Shown piece by piece: positions 34,747-42,490 of a stretch of 64,000 nt of DNA. Source of the DNA: TMED88 sp964515335. GTDB taxonomy: Bacteria > Myxococcota_A > UBA9160 > UBA4427. Below the pieces are notes generated by a model, which had not been told where the DNA came from, made no database searches, and was given only the letters and a program-made list of their open reading frames with translations. The stretch spans positions 1 through 64,000 of the forward strand of contig CAZETS010000023.1 of assembly GCA_964515335.1 (NCBI GenBank), given 5' to 3'. Made by a program: the position numbers and the translations under genes. The first letter of the stretch is position 1. Every line of letters starts with the position of its first letter.

Positions 34747-36060
34747 CTACGACGCGGCCGCGCGGGTGGCGGCCGCGTCCGAACCGGCGCTGACGGGGGT
34801 CCCCGCTTCGGGCCGCTCGGCCCGGTACTGCGAGTAGCGCCACGCCAGGAAGCGGTCCACCGCCTGGGCGGTCGCGCTGGTGCGCTCCGAGTGGAAGACT
34901 TCGAAGGCGTGCTGGGTGCCCGGCAGCTCGGCGAAGACGACCGGCTCGTTCGAGACCCGCGCCAGCGACCAGGCGAAGTGCCGCGCCTCCTCGATGGAGG
35001 CGAGGCTGTCGTTGGTCCCGTGGATCACGAAGAAGGGCGGGGCATCGGCGCGCAGCCGGTGCAGCGGAGAGGCGCGGCGCATGGCCTCGGCGTCGGTCTT
35101 CGGGTCGACCTTCAGCACCGTCTTCGCGATGAAGTCGCCCATCCGGTCCTGGGCGTGCAGCCCCCAGTGGTTCGAGAAGTCGTAGACGCCGTAGAACGGC
35201 ACGGCGGCGGCGACGCGGGTGTCGACCGACTCGAAGCCCGGCTGGTACTCGGGGTCGTTCGCCGTCAGGCCCACCATCGCGGTGAGGTGCCCGCCGGCGC
35301 TGCCGCCGGTGGCGACGATGAAGTCGGGGTCGCCGCCGAAGCGGTGGATCTCGGAGCGGATCCATGCGATCGCGCGCTTCACGTCGACCAGGTGGTCGGG
35401 CCAGGTCGCTTGCGGACTGAGCCGGTAGTTGGCCGCCACGCACACCCAGCCCTGCTGGGCGAGGTGCACCATCAGGGGCTGCGCCTGCTCGTGCTTGTTC
35501 CCGATCGTCCAGCCGCCGCCGTGGATCTGGAGCAGCACGGGGGCCTTCTCGGCGCCGTTCGTCGAGACGTACACGTCGAGGTGGTTGCGCTTGCCGCCGC
35601 CCTCCACGTACGGGATGTCGCGGTGGATCTTCACCTCGGGGTGCTTGAAGCGGAAGGGATTGAGGGGGCGGGGCGGCGGCGGGGGCGTAGTGGCGATCTT
35701 GTCCTGCAGGTCGGCGTCGATGTGGTGCGTGTAGTCGTCGCCGAGCCCCGCCTGCAGGGCCGCCTCGTAGACGGCCCCCGACTCGCTCGAAAGCCGCAGG
35801 TGCGCGACCAGCGCGGCCCAGGAGACCAGCGTGATTCCCATGCCGGCCCAGCCGGGCCACGCCTCGAGGGCGCCGGCCCAGACGAAGAGCAGAGTGGCGA
35901 CGACCTGCCAGCCGATGTGGTGCGCCGGCAGCTCGGAGGTCAGCCAGCCTCCCATGAAGCTCGGGATGCTGAGCATGCCGGTGCGCCGCTGGGGCATGTA
36001 GGCGTTGATGGTGAAGAGCGCGCCCCAGACGGACACGGCGAGGAAGAGCCAAGGGGCCAT
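34747..36060 (-). CDS. membrane-anchored alpha/beta hydrolase (HSL/esterase family)
   Basis: The 437-residue product has an N-terminal region of two or three hydrophobic helices (MAPWLFLAVSVWGALFTINAY, WQVVATLLFVWAGALEAW, WAGMGITLVSWAALVAHL). A hydrolase domain from about 165 follows: oxyanion motif QIHGGGW, nucleophile GGSAGGH, Asp in IHGTNDS and His in GTQHAF. This is the hormone-sensitive-lipase-like carboxylesterase arrangement. The start at 36060 is the first residue of the membrane part; upstream in-frame sequence is uncharacteristic. It is divergent from the nitronate monooxygenase gene. Confidence 0.87.
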   Translation of the reverse strand: MAPWLFLAVSVWGALFTINAYMPQRRTGMLSIPSFMGGWLTSELPAHHIGWQVVATLLFVWAGALEAWPGWAGMGITLVSWAALVAHLRLSSESGAVYEAALQAGLGDDYTHHIDADLQDKIATTPPPPPRPLNPFRFKHPEVKIHRDIPYVEGGGKRNHLDVYVSTNGAEKAPVLLQIHGGGWTIGNKHEQAQPLMVHLAQQGWVCVAANYRLSPQATWPDHLVDVKRAIAWIRSEIHRFGGDPDFIVATGGSAGGHLTAMVGLTANDPEYQPGFESVDTRVAAAVPFYGVYDFSNHWGLHAQDRMGDFIAKTVLKVDPKTDAEAMRRASPLHRLRADAPPFFVIHGTNDSLASIEEARHFAWSLARVSNEPVVFAELPGTQHAFEVFHSERTSATAQAVDRFLAWRYSQYRAERPEAGTPVSAGSDAAATRAAAS

Positions 36061-36337
36061 CGGATTTCGTCTCCAGGGTGGCGACGCGGGCTCCCGACGG
36101 CGGATTGCGTCCGGCCTTCCGGACGTCCGCGTCGGGCGCGTCGAAGCGTCGAGCCCGGGAGGGTACCGTGGCCGCCGCCTCCGAGCCGTCGCCCCCGCGA
36201 CCGGTGGAGCCAGGCCACGCCGGTCCAGGGTCGCAGGCGACGGCGGCGAACGGCCCCTCCGGCGCGCCTGTGGGCTGTATCGTATGGCCTGCGGGGCAGC
36301 CTCCGTGCCGGCAGGTGCCCGCTTGGATTCGAGGTCG

Positions 36338-37426
36338 ATGGCGAAGGACCCCCTGGCGACACGGCTCTGCGAGGCGCTCGAGGTCGAGCTGCCCATCGTC
36401 TGCTTCACCCACTGCCGCGAGGTGGCGGTGGCGGCCCGTCGCGCCGGTGCGTTCCCGGTGCTCGGCGAGGCGCTGCGCAGCCTCGAGGAGATCGAGCGCG
36501 ACATCCGTTGGATCCGCGAGCGCATCGGGCCGGGCTTCGGGATCGACCTGGTGCTGCCCGCCCGGGCGCCGCGACAGGCGGGGGCGGAGGAGCTGTACGC
36601 CGAGATCCCGGCCGAGCACCGCGCCTTCGCGGAGCACGTCGAGAACAAATACGACGTTCCGGCGCCCGCGGGCGAGGTGGCGCTCCACAAGTGGGGCGGC
36701 AACAACCAGAAGATCGCCCGGGCGCAGATCGAGGTCCTGCTCGACGAGAAGGTGCCGGTCATCGCCACCGGGCTCGGCGCGCCCGACTTCCTCTTCGACG
36801 AGGCCAGGCGCCGCGGCGTCAAGTTGATCGCTCTCGTCGGCGCCACCCGGCAGGCCCTGCGGCAGATCGAGCGCGGCGCCGACATGGTGGTCGCCCAGGG
36901 CTACGACGCGGCCGGACACACCGGCGGCGTCGGAACGTTCTCCATCGTGCCCGAGATCGTCGCGCGCGCCGGCGATGTGCCGGTGATCGCCGCCGGCGGC
37001 ATCACGTCCGGCCGGCACCTCGCGGCGGCGCTGTGTCTGGGGGCGGTCGGCGTGTGGACCGGCACGGTGTGGCTCGCCTCGGAGGAGTCGGACGTCGACC
37101 CGATCATGAAAGAGCGCATCCTCGGCGCGACGGGCGCCGACACCACGCGCACCGCCACGATCTCGGGCAAGACGATGCGGGTGCTGAACTTTCCCTGGGC
37201 GACCGAGTGGGAGAGCGAGGTCGCGCCGCCGCTGCTGCAGAGCCCGTACCAGATGATCCTCACCTCGAAGTATCTGCAGGGAGCCAACGACGCACGGCGG
37301 GCCGACCTGATGACCGAGGCGGTCGGGCAGGGTGTCTCCTTCGTGAGCCGAGCTGCGCCCGTGGCGGAGATCGTCGACGACCTCGCGAGCGAGGCGCGAC
37401 GCGTGCTGCGATCCGCGGTGGCCTGA
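36338..37426 (+). CDS. nitronate monooxygenase-like flavoprotein (2-nitropropane dioxygenase family)
   Basis: The 362-residue protein is an FMN TIM-barrel of the NMO/2-nitropropane dioxygenase family. It shows VIATGLGAPDFLFDEARRRGVKLIALVGATRQALRQIERGADMVVAQGYDAAGHTG with the conserved QGxxAGxH-like block (QGYDAAGHTGGVG), then VPVIAAGGITSGRHLAAALCLGAVGVWTGTVWL. Family members oxidise nitronates or reduce enoyl groups. ATG 36338 follows GAGG. The gene stands alone between a divergent hydrolase and the TolC-family gene 167 bases downstream. Confidence 0.9.
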   Translation: MAKDPLATRLCEALEVELPIVCFTHCREVAVAARRAGAFPVLGEALRSLEEIERDIRWIRERIGPGFGIDLVLPARAPRQAGAEELYAEIPAEHRAFAEHVENKYDVPAPAGEVALHKWGGNNQKIARAQIEVLLDEKVPVIATGLGAPDFLFDEARRRGVKLIALVGATRQALRQIERGADMVVAQGYDAAGHTGGVGTFSIVPEIVARAGDVPVIAAGGITSGRHLAAALCLGAVGVWTGTVWLASEESDVDPIMKERILGATGADTTRTATISGKTMRVLNFPWATEWESEVAPPLLQSPYQMILTSKYLQGANDARRADLMTEAVGQGVSFVSRAAPVAEIVDDLASEARRVLRSAVA

Positions 37427-37593
37427 CGGCCGGCGTGATGCGCGCGCTATCGCGGCGCCCGGCGGCGCCGGCCCGGCAGGAACCGGATCGGCTCGGCGGA
37501 CTCGAAGGGTGTGGTAGCCTCGGGTCGCATCGCGGCTCGGGGGACGTGGCGGAACCGGGGGGGAGCCACCGCGCACGAGCCAGGTGGGGGACG

Positions 37594-39156
37594 ATGCACC
37601 GACGACGCGTCAACGCGGCGGGCACGGCGGGTCGGTTCGCCTACTTCGTTGCGGCGGTGGGCTTGCTGCTCGGTGTCGGGGCCGGCGCGGCGCGCGCTCA
37701 GGGGGCGGCGGGGCTCGAGGTGGGTCGCATCAGCGACCTCGACCTCGAGGCCGTGCGCGAAATCGTCGACGCCGCCGAGGCGGGCGCGTCGCTCGAGCCC
37801 GCGGAGCGGCGCGCGCTCTCGCTCGAAGCGGCGGTGAAGGTCGCGCTCGAGGAGAACCTCGGGCTGCAGATCTTCGCCCTCGACGTGGCCTCGAGCGAGC
37901 GGGAGATCGACGCGGCGCGCTCGAAGTTCCATCCCGTGGCCGGGCTGACCGGCGATGCATCGGGCACGAAGCGCGCCGAGAACGACCCGCTGGTCGAAGA
38001 CCAGACGAGCGATGCCCAGCAGGCCCGAGCTCTGGTGCGGCAGGAGGTCCCGACCGGCGGTGACGTCAGCGTGGGTGTCGGCTATGGCCGCGAGTTCAAG
38101 AACGAGCTGGTCACGCAGGTCGGTGGCGGCCGGTCGAACCTCGAGAACATCAGCGAGATCGCCGGCCTCGGCATCGAGATCAGGCAGCCGCTGCTGCGCG
38201 GGGGCCGCACCTACGTGGCGCGCCAGAAGATCCTGGATGCGCGCTACGACACGGAGATGCGCCGGGCCGAGCTGCGTGCGCGGGTCCTCGCCGTGACGGC
38301 AGAAACGAAAGGCGCCTACTACGCGGTGATCGGCGCACAGCGGCAGATCGAGGTGGTCGATCAGGCGCTGGTGCGCGACGAGGAGCTGATCCGCGCGTCG
38401 GCGGCGCTCTTCGAAGCGGGACGGGTGAGCAAGGTAGACCTGTTCAGCGCCGAGATCAGCCGCTCGAACGACCGCGCCCGGCTCGCCAGCGCGGTCGCCG
38501 ATCTGGAGGTCGCTCAGAACGGGCTGCGCAAGGTGATCGGGTTGCCTGCCCACGTGCAGGTCGACGCGACGGACACGACGATTCCGTTCCGCCCGATCCG
38601 CATCGATCTCCCGGGCTGGGTGGCGCGCGCGATGGACAGCCGGCCCGAGCTGATGGCGCTCGAGAGCCGGCTCGCCAAGGCCGAGCTCGCCGTGAAGGTC
38701 GGGCGCAACGCCAAGCTTCCGGGCCTCGAGGTGAGGGGCGGCTTCTTTCCCGGCTTCGACTGGAAGAGCTGGAACTACAACGCCGGCGTCAGCTTCGACT
38801 ACCCGATCGGCAACGTCGCCGCCGAGGCGCGGCACGATCAGGCGCGCCTCGATCGCGACAAGGTCCGGCACGAGATCGCCCGCACCCGCCGCGACATCGA
38901 GCTCGAGGTGCGCGAGATCGAGATCCGGCTGCGCGAGAACACGGAGCGCGTGAAGAACCTCACGGCTGCCGTCGCGAGCGCGAGGCAGAAGCGCGAGATT
39001 GCCCGCGGCCGCTTCGAGATGGGCCTGGCCAACAACCTCGACATCACCAACGCCGACGAGGAGTTGATCCGCGCGGAGAGCATGCTCCTGCAGGCGCTCG
39101 TCGACTACGCGACGAACGTCGCCGAGCTCGAGGCGCGCGTCGGCGGCGAGGTCTGA
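37594..39156 (+). CDS. TolC-family outer-membrane efflux protein
   Basis: The 520-residue product has a signal peptide (YFVAAVGLLLGVGAGAARAQ) and two tandem TolC/OEP repeats. Recognisable segments are LSLEAAVKVALEENLGLQIFALDVASSEREIDAARSKFHP near 77-116, long alpha-helical hairpins (IEVVDQALVRDEELIRASAALFEAGRVSKVDLFSAEI) and the second repeat ending near NLDITNADEELIRAESMLLQALVDYATNVAELE. TolC proteins form the outer-membrane tunnel for type I secretion and multidrug exporters. No inner-membrane partner adjoins, though the DevBA pair near 51 kb could use it. It converges on the CDP-alcohol phosphatidyltransferase at 39172. Confidence 0.9.
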   Translation: MHRRRVNAAGTAGRFAYFVAAVGLLLGVGAGAARAQGAAGLEVGRISDLDLEAVREIVDAAEAGASLEPAERRALSLEAAVKVALEENLGLQIFALDVASSEREIDAARSKFHPVAGLTGDASGTKRAENDPLVEDQTSDAQQARALVRQEVPTGGDVSVGVGYGREFKNELVTQVGGGRSNLENISEIAGLGIEIRQPLLRGGRTYVARQKILDARYDTEMRRAELRARVLAVTAETKGAYYAVIGAQRQIEVVDQALVRDEELIRASAALFEAGRVSKVDLFSAEISRSNDRARLASAVADLEVAQNGLRKVIGLPAHVQVDATDTTIPFRPIRIDLPGWVARAMDSRPELMALESRLAKAELAVKVGRNAKLPGLEVRGGFFPGFDWKSWNYNAGVSFDYPIGNVAAEARHDQARLDRDKVRHEIARTRRDIELEVREIEIRLRENTERVKNLTAAVASARQKREIARGRFEMGLANNLDITNADEELIRAESMLLQALVDYATNVAELEARVGGEV

Positions 39157-39175
39157 GCGCGCCGCCGGCGCTCAG
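39153..39175. terminator. hairpin with both convergent stop codons in its arms
   Basis: CTGAGCGC (39153-39160) is perfectly complementary to GCGCTCAG (39168-39175) with a 7-base loop. The TolC-family TGA (39154-39156) and the facing CDP-alcohol phosphatidyltransferase TGA (39172-39174 on -) are inside opposite arms. It can act as a bidirectional terminator; there is no U-tract. Confidence 0.5.
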
Positions 39176-39798
39176 CCCGCGTCGTCGTCGAGGTCGCGCA
39201 GCTGGGCGAGGCGGCGGGCGAAGCGCTGCAGCGCCGTGACCTGGGTCATCACCGCGACGAACCAGAGCACCCAGAACATCAGGTCGTAGCCGAAGATCGG
39301 CGGACAGAAGGGCGTCGCCACGAGGCCGATGCAGAGCGTGCCGATGCGCTCGAGCCGCTCGAAGAGGTCGGGCAGGCCGCCGCGGCCGTCGCCGTCGGCG
39401 CCGAGCATCGAGGCGCGCGCCGCCGCGTAGCTGGTGATGAGCGAGCCGGAGATGGCCACCGCGACCGGCAGCCAGTGGTCGGTCACGTAGCCGATCGCGA
39501 GCAGGATGAACACGTCCTTGTAGCGATCGGTGGTGGCGTCCAGGTAGGCGCCGCTCCGGCTGCTCTGGCCGGTCACGCGGGCCACCGCACCGTCGACGTT
39601 GTCGAGCAGCTCGACCACCGCCACCAGCAGTCCGTAAGCGATCAGGTTCCGGTGCAGCGTGAAGGCGAGGGCGTTGGTTGCCGACAGGGCGAACCCGATC
39701 CAGGTGACCGCGTTGGGCGTGAGGCCGGTGCGGGCGACCACGCGGCCGAGCGCGTCCCACCAGCGGTCCATCCGATCCTTGTAGAGCTCGTCGATCAT
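39172..39798 (-). CDS. CDP-alcohol phosphatidyltransferase family membrane protein
   Basis: The 208-residue membrane protein has the family signature D-x2-D-G-x2-A-R-x8-G-x3-D-x3-D intact (D66, D69-G70, A73-R74, G83, D87, D91). This metal-binding site transfers a phospho-alcohol between a CDP-linked donor and an acceptor. About four to five hydrophobic helices follow and precede it. The lipid or headgroup used cannot be read from the sequence. Its start is ATG 39798, 24 bases downstream of the acetyltransferase stop on the same strand. It is one of two enzymes of this family in the window. Confidence 0.9.
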   Translation of the reverse strand: MIDELYKDRMDRWWDALGRVVARTGLTPNAVTWIGFALSATNALAFTLHRNLIAYGLLVAVVELLDNVDGAVARVTGQSSRSGAYLDATTDRYKDVFILLAIGYVTDHWLPVAVAISGSLITSYAAARASMLGADGDGRGGLPDLFERLERIGTLCIGLVATPFCPPIFGYDLMFWVLWFVAVMTQVTALQRFARRLAQLRDLDDDAG

Positions 39799-39822
39799 CG
39801 GTGGCGCGATCCCCGGGGTCGA

Positions 39823-41010
39823 TCAGTAGCGGTCGGTGTGCCACATGAACGGATGGCAGCGCGGGAAGACGACGTCGAGCAGGGCGATGTCCTCGGCGCC
39901 CGGCGGCGTCGTCTGCCAGCCGGCTTCGCCGGCGAGCACCTCCGAGGCCGCGCGGTAGCCCATCGCGAGCTGCAGCAGCGCACCGGGCGAGAGCACGAGG
40001 TCGACCTTGCGTGTGTTCCCGGCGGCGCCGTTCAGCAGCACGCGCGTTCGCTCGCCGCCGCTCTCGACGCCGAGGTCGAGGGCGACCTGGCCGCTCGTCG
40101 AACCGCGCAGTCGCTCGCCGAGGGAGTCGGTCAGCCGGCCGAGCAGGCGCAGCGGGGCGAGCGGCATGCCGAGGCAGCCCGAGCGCTTCGAGTAGGTGGT
40201 CGTCAGCGTGGCGCCGTGTGGGGTGGCGGCGGCTACGAACGGGTGGTCGGCGGGTACGGCGCCGCAGATGCGCCGCAGGTTCGCCTCACGGGCGAGCTCG
40301 CCGAGCTTGCGCACGGCCGCGGCGTGGAAGGCGGGGCCGGCGCCCGCGACCTCGCGGATCTCGAGCCGGTCGTCGAAGAAGGTGACGCCCACGTAGCCGT
40401 CGTCGCAGAGGTACATCCGTTCGGGTCTGCGCACGAGCCACGGCCAGAGCGCCTCGCTCCGCACCAACGGGCCGCTGCCGTGACGATTGCTCTCGTTGTA
40501 GCAACGGATCAGCGTGGGCAGGTCGGCGTCGATGGACGGCCGGAAGGGGTCGTCCTGGAGCCGCGGGATGGCGCGCGCGTCGAGCTCGAGCATGTAGTCG
40601 GCGCAGAGCGGCACGCCGCCGAGCCGCGTGTAGAAGCCTCCGCGCTGCGCAAAGCCGAAGACCATGTCGAAGCCCTCGTTGCGCACCTCGCCGATGGCGT
40701 GCTCGGCGATCAGGCGCGCGTAGCCCTTGTGGTTGGCGTCCGGCTCGGCGACCACACCCTGGATGCCGGCCGTCCGCACCGGCGTGCCCGCCACCCACAT
40801 CTCGAAGTCGAGCATCTGCCACTTGGCGACGATGCGTCCTTCCTCCTCGGCGACCCAGCACAGCTCGGGCGGCATGAAGGGGCAGGTCTCGTAGGCGGCG
40901 CGCATCAGGGCCCGCAACGGGGCCACCTCGTCGGCCTTGCCGAAGACGCGGGCGGTGAGATCCGCGACCGCGTCGATCTCTTCCCTCTCGAGGCGGCGCA
41001 CGACCGTCAT
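39823..41010 (-). CDS. Eis-like GNAT acetyltransferase
   Basis: The 395-residue protein has an N-terminal GNAT domain with AGIQGVVAEPDANHKGYARLIAEHAIGE, the acetyl-CoA pyrophosphate loop region, and a C-terminal SCP2-like domain (SGGERTRVLLNGAAGNTRKVDLVLSPGALLQLAMGYRAA) like that in the mycobacterial Eis family. Eis-type proteins acetylate amines such as lysines or aminoglycosides; substrate here is unknown. ATG 41010 is preferred over an upstream in-frame ATG because the GNAT core begins right after it. It is upstream of the CDP-alcohol transferase and divergent from the glycosyltransferase at 41226. Confidence 0.83.
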   Translation of the reverse strand: MTVVRRLEREEIDAVADLTARVFGKADEVAPLRALMRAAYETCPFMPPELCWVAEEEGRIVAKWQMLDFEMWVAGTPVRTAGIQGVVAEPDANHKGYARLIAEHAIGEVRNEGFDMVFGFAQRGGFYTRLGGVPLCADYMLELDARAIPRLQDDPFRPSIDADLPTLIRCYNESNRHGSGPLVRSEALWPWLVRRPERMYLCDDGYVGVTFFDDRLEIREVAGAGPAFHAAAVRKLGELAREANLRRICGAVPADHPFVAAATPHGATLTTTYSKRSGCLGMPLAPLRLLGRLTDSLGERLRGSTSGQVALDLGVESGGERTRVLLNGAAGNTRKVDLVLSPGALLQLAMGYRAASEVLAGEAGWQTTPPGAEDIALLDVVFPRCHPFMWHTDRY

Positions 41011-41225
41011 GGCGGCAGAGGTTACCGGCGGGTGCGGGCCGCGCACCCGAGCGCGACCTCAGGCCGTTCCCCCTGGGCGATCTGGCTGGGCGCCGATCAG
41101 CCATGCTAGGGTCGGCGCCGGCGTCCCCCTGCCGCGCCGAATCACCGATCAGCCCCGTCCTCCGCGGGTCCGACCCGCCCCGTCGCCGGCCCACCAGCGG
41201 CCGAGAGCGACGTGCGAGGAGCTTC
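41011..41225. promoter_or_regulatory. divergent intergenic region, acetyltransferase / glycosyltransferase
   Basis: The 215 bases separate divergent genes and probably hold the promoter for the glycosyltransferase and acetyltransferase genes. AGGAG at 41216-41220 serves the ATG at 41226. No clear promoter boxes. Confidence 0.35.
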
Positions 41226-42365
41226 ATGCACGTTGGCATCGTGGCGGAGTACTACCGGCCGTGGCCCGGCGGTATCTCCGAGCACGTCCATCATCAGGCC
41301 GAAGAGCTCGAACGGCGCGGTCACGCGGTCACGATCCTCACGGGGCCGGCGCCGCCCGACTGGAGCGACGCCGGACGAACGGTCGAACGGCTCGGCTTCG
41401 GGTACGAGTTCACGAGCAACGGCGCCCTGTCGCGGCTGGTGCTCGGCAGCTATCTGCTCCACTTCCGGGGGCTCCTGCGCCGGCACGACTTCGACGTGAT
41501 CCACGTGCATGCGCCGATGGATCCGTTCCTGCCGCTCGGTGCGGTGTACGCCGCCGAGTGCCCGGTGGTCGGCACGTTCCACGCGAACTTCGACCAGGGC
41601 CCGCTCTGGAATTTCCTGTATCGCTGGCTGCGGCCGCTCACCGCACCAGCCTGGGAGCGCCTCGCGGCGCGCATCGCGGTGGCCGACGAGGCGCGGCGCA
41701 GCATCGGTCGCTACTTCGAGGGCGACGTCGTGATCGTGCCCAACGGCGTCGACACGGAGCGCTTCAGGCCGGATGCCGAGCCCCTTCCGGCGCTGTCGGA
41801 GGACCGCCGTCGCATTCTCTTCGTCGGCCGTCCCGATCCGCGAAAGGGCCTGCCGCTGCTGCTCGAGGCGTTTCCCGAGGTGCGCCGGCGGGTGCCCGGT
41901 GCCGAGCTGGTGGTGGTGGGCGTGCGCGAGGAAGAGGTGCCGGAGCCGCTCGCGGCGCTCGATCGTATCGACCCCGATGCCCGGGCCGACGTCCGCTTCG
42001 AGGGCTACGCGGCGCCCGAGGACATGCCGCGCTACTACGCGAGCTGCGACGTCTTCTGCTCGCCGGCCACCGGGCAGGAGAGTCAGGGCATCGTGCTGCT
42101 CGAGGCGATGGCGGCCGGTCGCACGCCGGTCGCCTTCGCGATTCCGGGCTATCGAGACGTCGTGTCGCACGGCGTCGACGGCTGGCTGGTCGACGACGTG
42201 TCCGCCGCGGCGCTCGGAGACGGTCTGGCCGGCCTGCTCGCCGATCGGGACGCGCTCGCGCGCATCGGCGAGGCGGGGCGCAAGACGGCGCTCGGCTACT
42301 CGTGGCCGAGCGTGGTCGAGCGAGTCGACGCGATCTACAGCCAGGTCTGCGAGCGCGCGGGCTGA
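41226..42365 (+). CDS. GT4-family glycosyltransferase (PimA/PimB-like)
   Basis: The 379-residue protein has the GT-B fold of family 4. The N-terminal domain opens HVGIVAEYYRPWPGGISEHVHHQAEEL, DVIHVHAP follows, and the C-terminal domain has VIVPNGVDTERFRP, RILFVGRPDPRKGLPLLLEAF and the E-x7-E loop in GQESQGIVLLEAMAAG. It resembles mannosyltransferases that glycosylate phosphatidylinositol or other lipids. It precedes the phosphonate operon by 125 bases on the same strand, suggesting that it may decorate the same envelope lipid or polymer. A hairpin in that gap might separate transcription. No signal peptide; cytoplasmic. Confidence 0.9.
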   Translation: MHVGIVAEYYRPWPGGISEHVHHQAEELERRGHAVTILTGPAPPDWSDAGRTVERLGFGYEFTSNGALSRLVLGSYLLHFRGLLRRHDFDVIHVHAPMDPFLPLGAVYAAECPVVGTFHANFDQGPLWNFLYRWLRPLTAPAWERLAARIAVADEARRSIGRYFEGDVVIVPNGVDTERFRPDAEPLPALSEDRRRILFVGRPDPRKGLPLLLEAFPEVRRRVPGAELVVVGVREEEVPEPLAALDRIDPDARADVRFEGYAAPEDMPRYYASCDVFCSPATGQESQGIVLLEAMAAGRTPVAFAIPGYRDVVSHGVDGWLVDDVSAAALGDGLAGLLADRDALARIGEAGRKTALGYSWPSVVERVDAIYSQVCERAG

Positions 42366-42380
42366 ACGGCCCGCAGCTAT

Positions 42381-42436
42381 CCTCTGGAGCGGCCGGCGCC
42401 CGGCTTCGCCGCATCGACCGCCGCCCGCTCCGGAGG
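42381..42436. promoter_or_regulatory. long hairpin between glycosyltransferase and PEP mutase genes
   Basis: Bases 42381-42392 pair with 42425-42436 (12 pairs, one G-U), closing a 32-base loop that holds a CGGC-TTC-GCCG mini-hairpin (42401-42411). Placed in a 125-base gap after the glycosyltransferase stop, it could terminate or attenuate read-through into the phosphonate operon, or stabilise a processed transcript. Confidence 0.4.
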
Positions 42437-42490
42437 GGGAGCGCCCGCACCCGGCTCGCCCGGGGCGGGCGGGAGAAGGACGGAACGAGC

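Noticed and set aside
33979..39156. A stop-free frame of about 1725 codons on the + strand
   Set aside because: Its first two thirds run antisense to, or out of frame with, the real reductase, hydrolase and nitronate monooxygenase genes and are Arg/Pro/Gly-rich with no family resemblance. Only the last 520 codons, from 37594, are the TolC-family gene. Long open frames are expected by chance at this G/C content.
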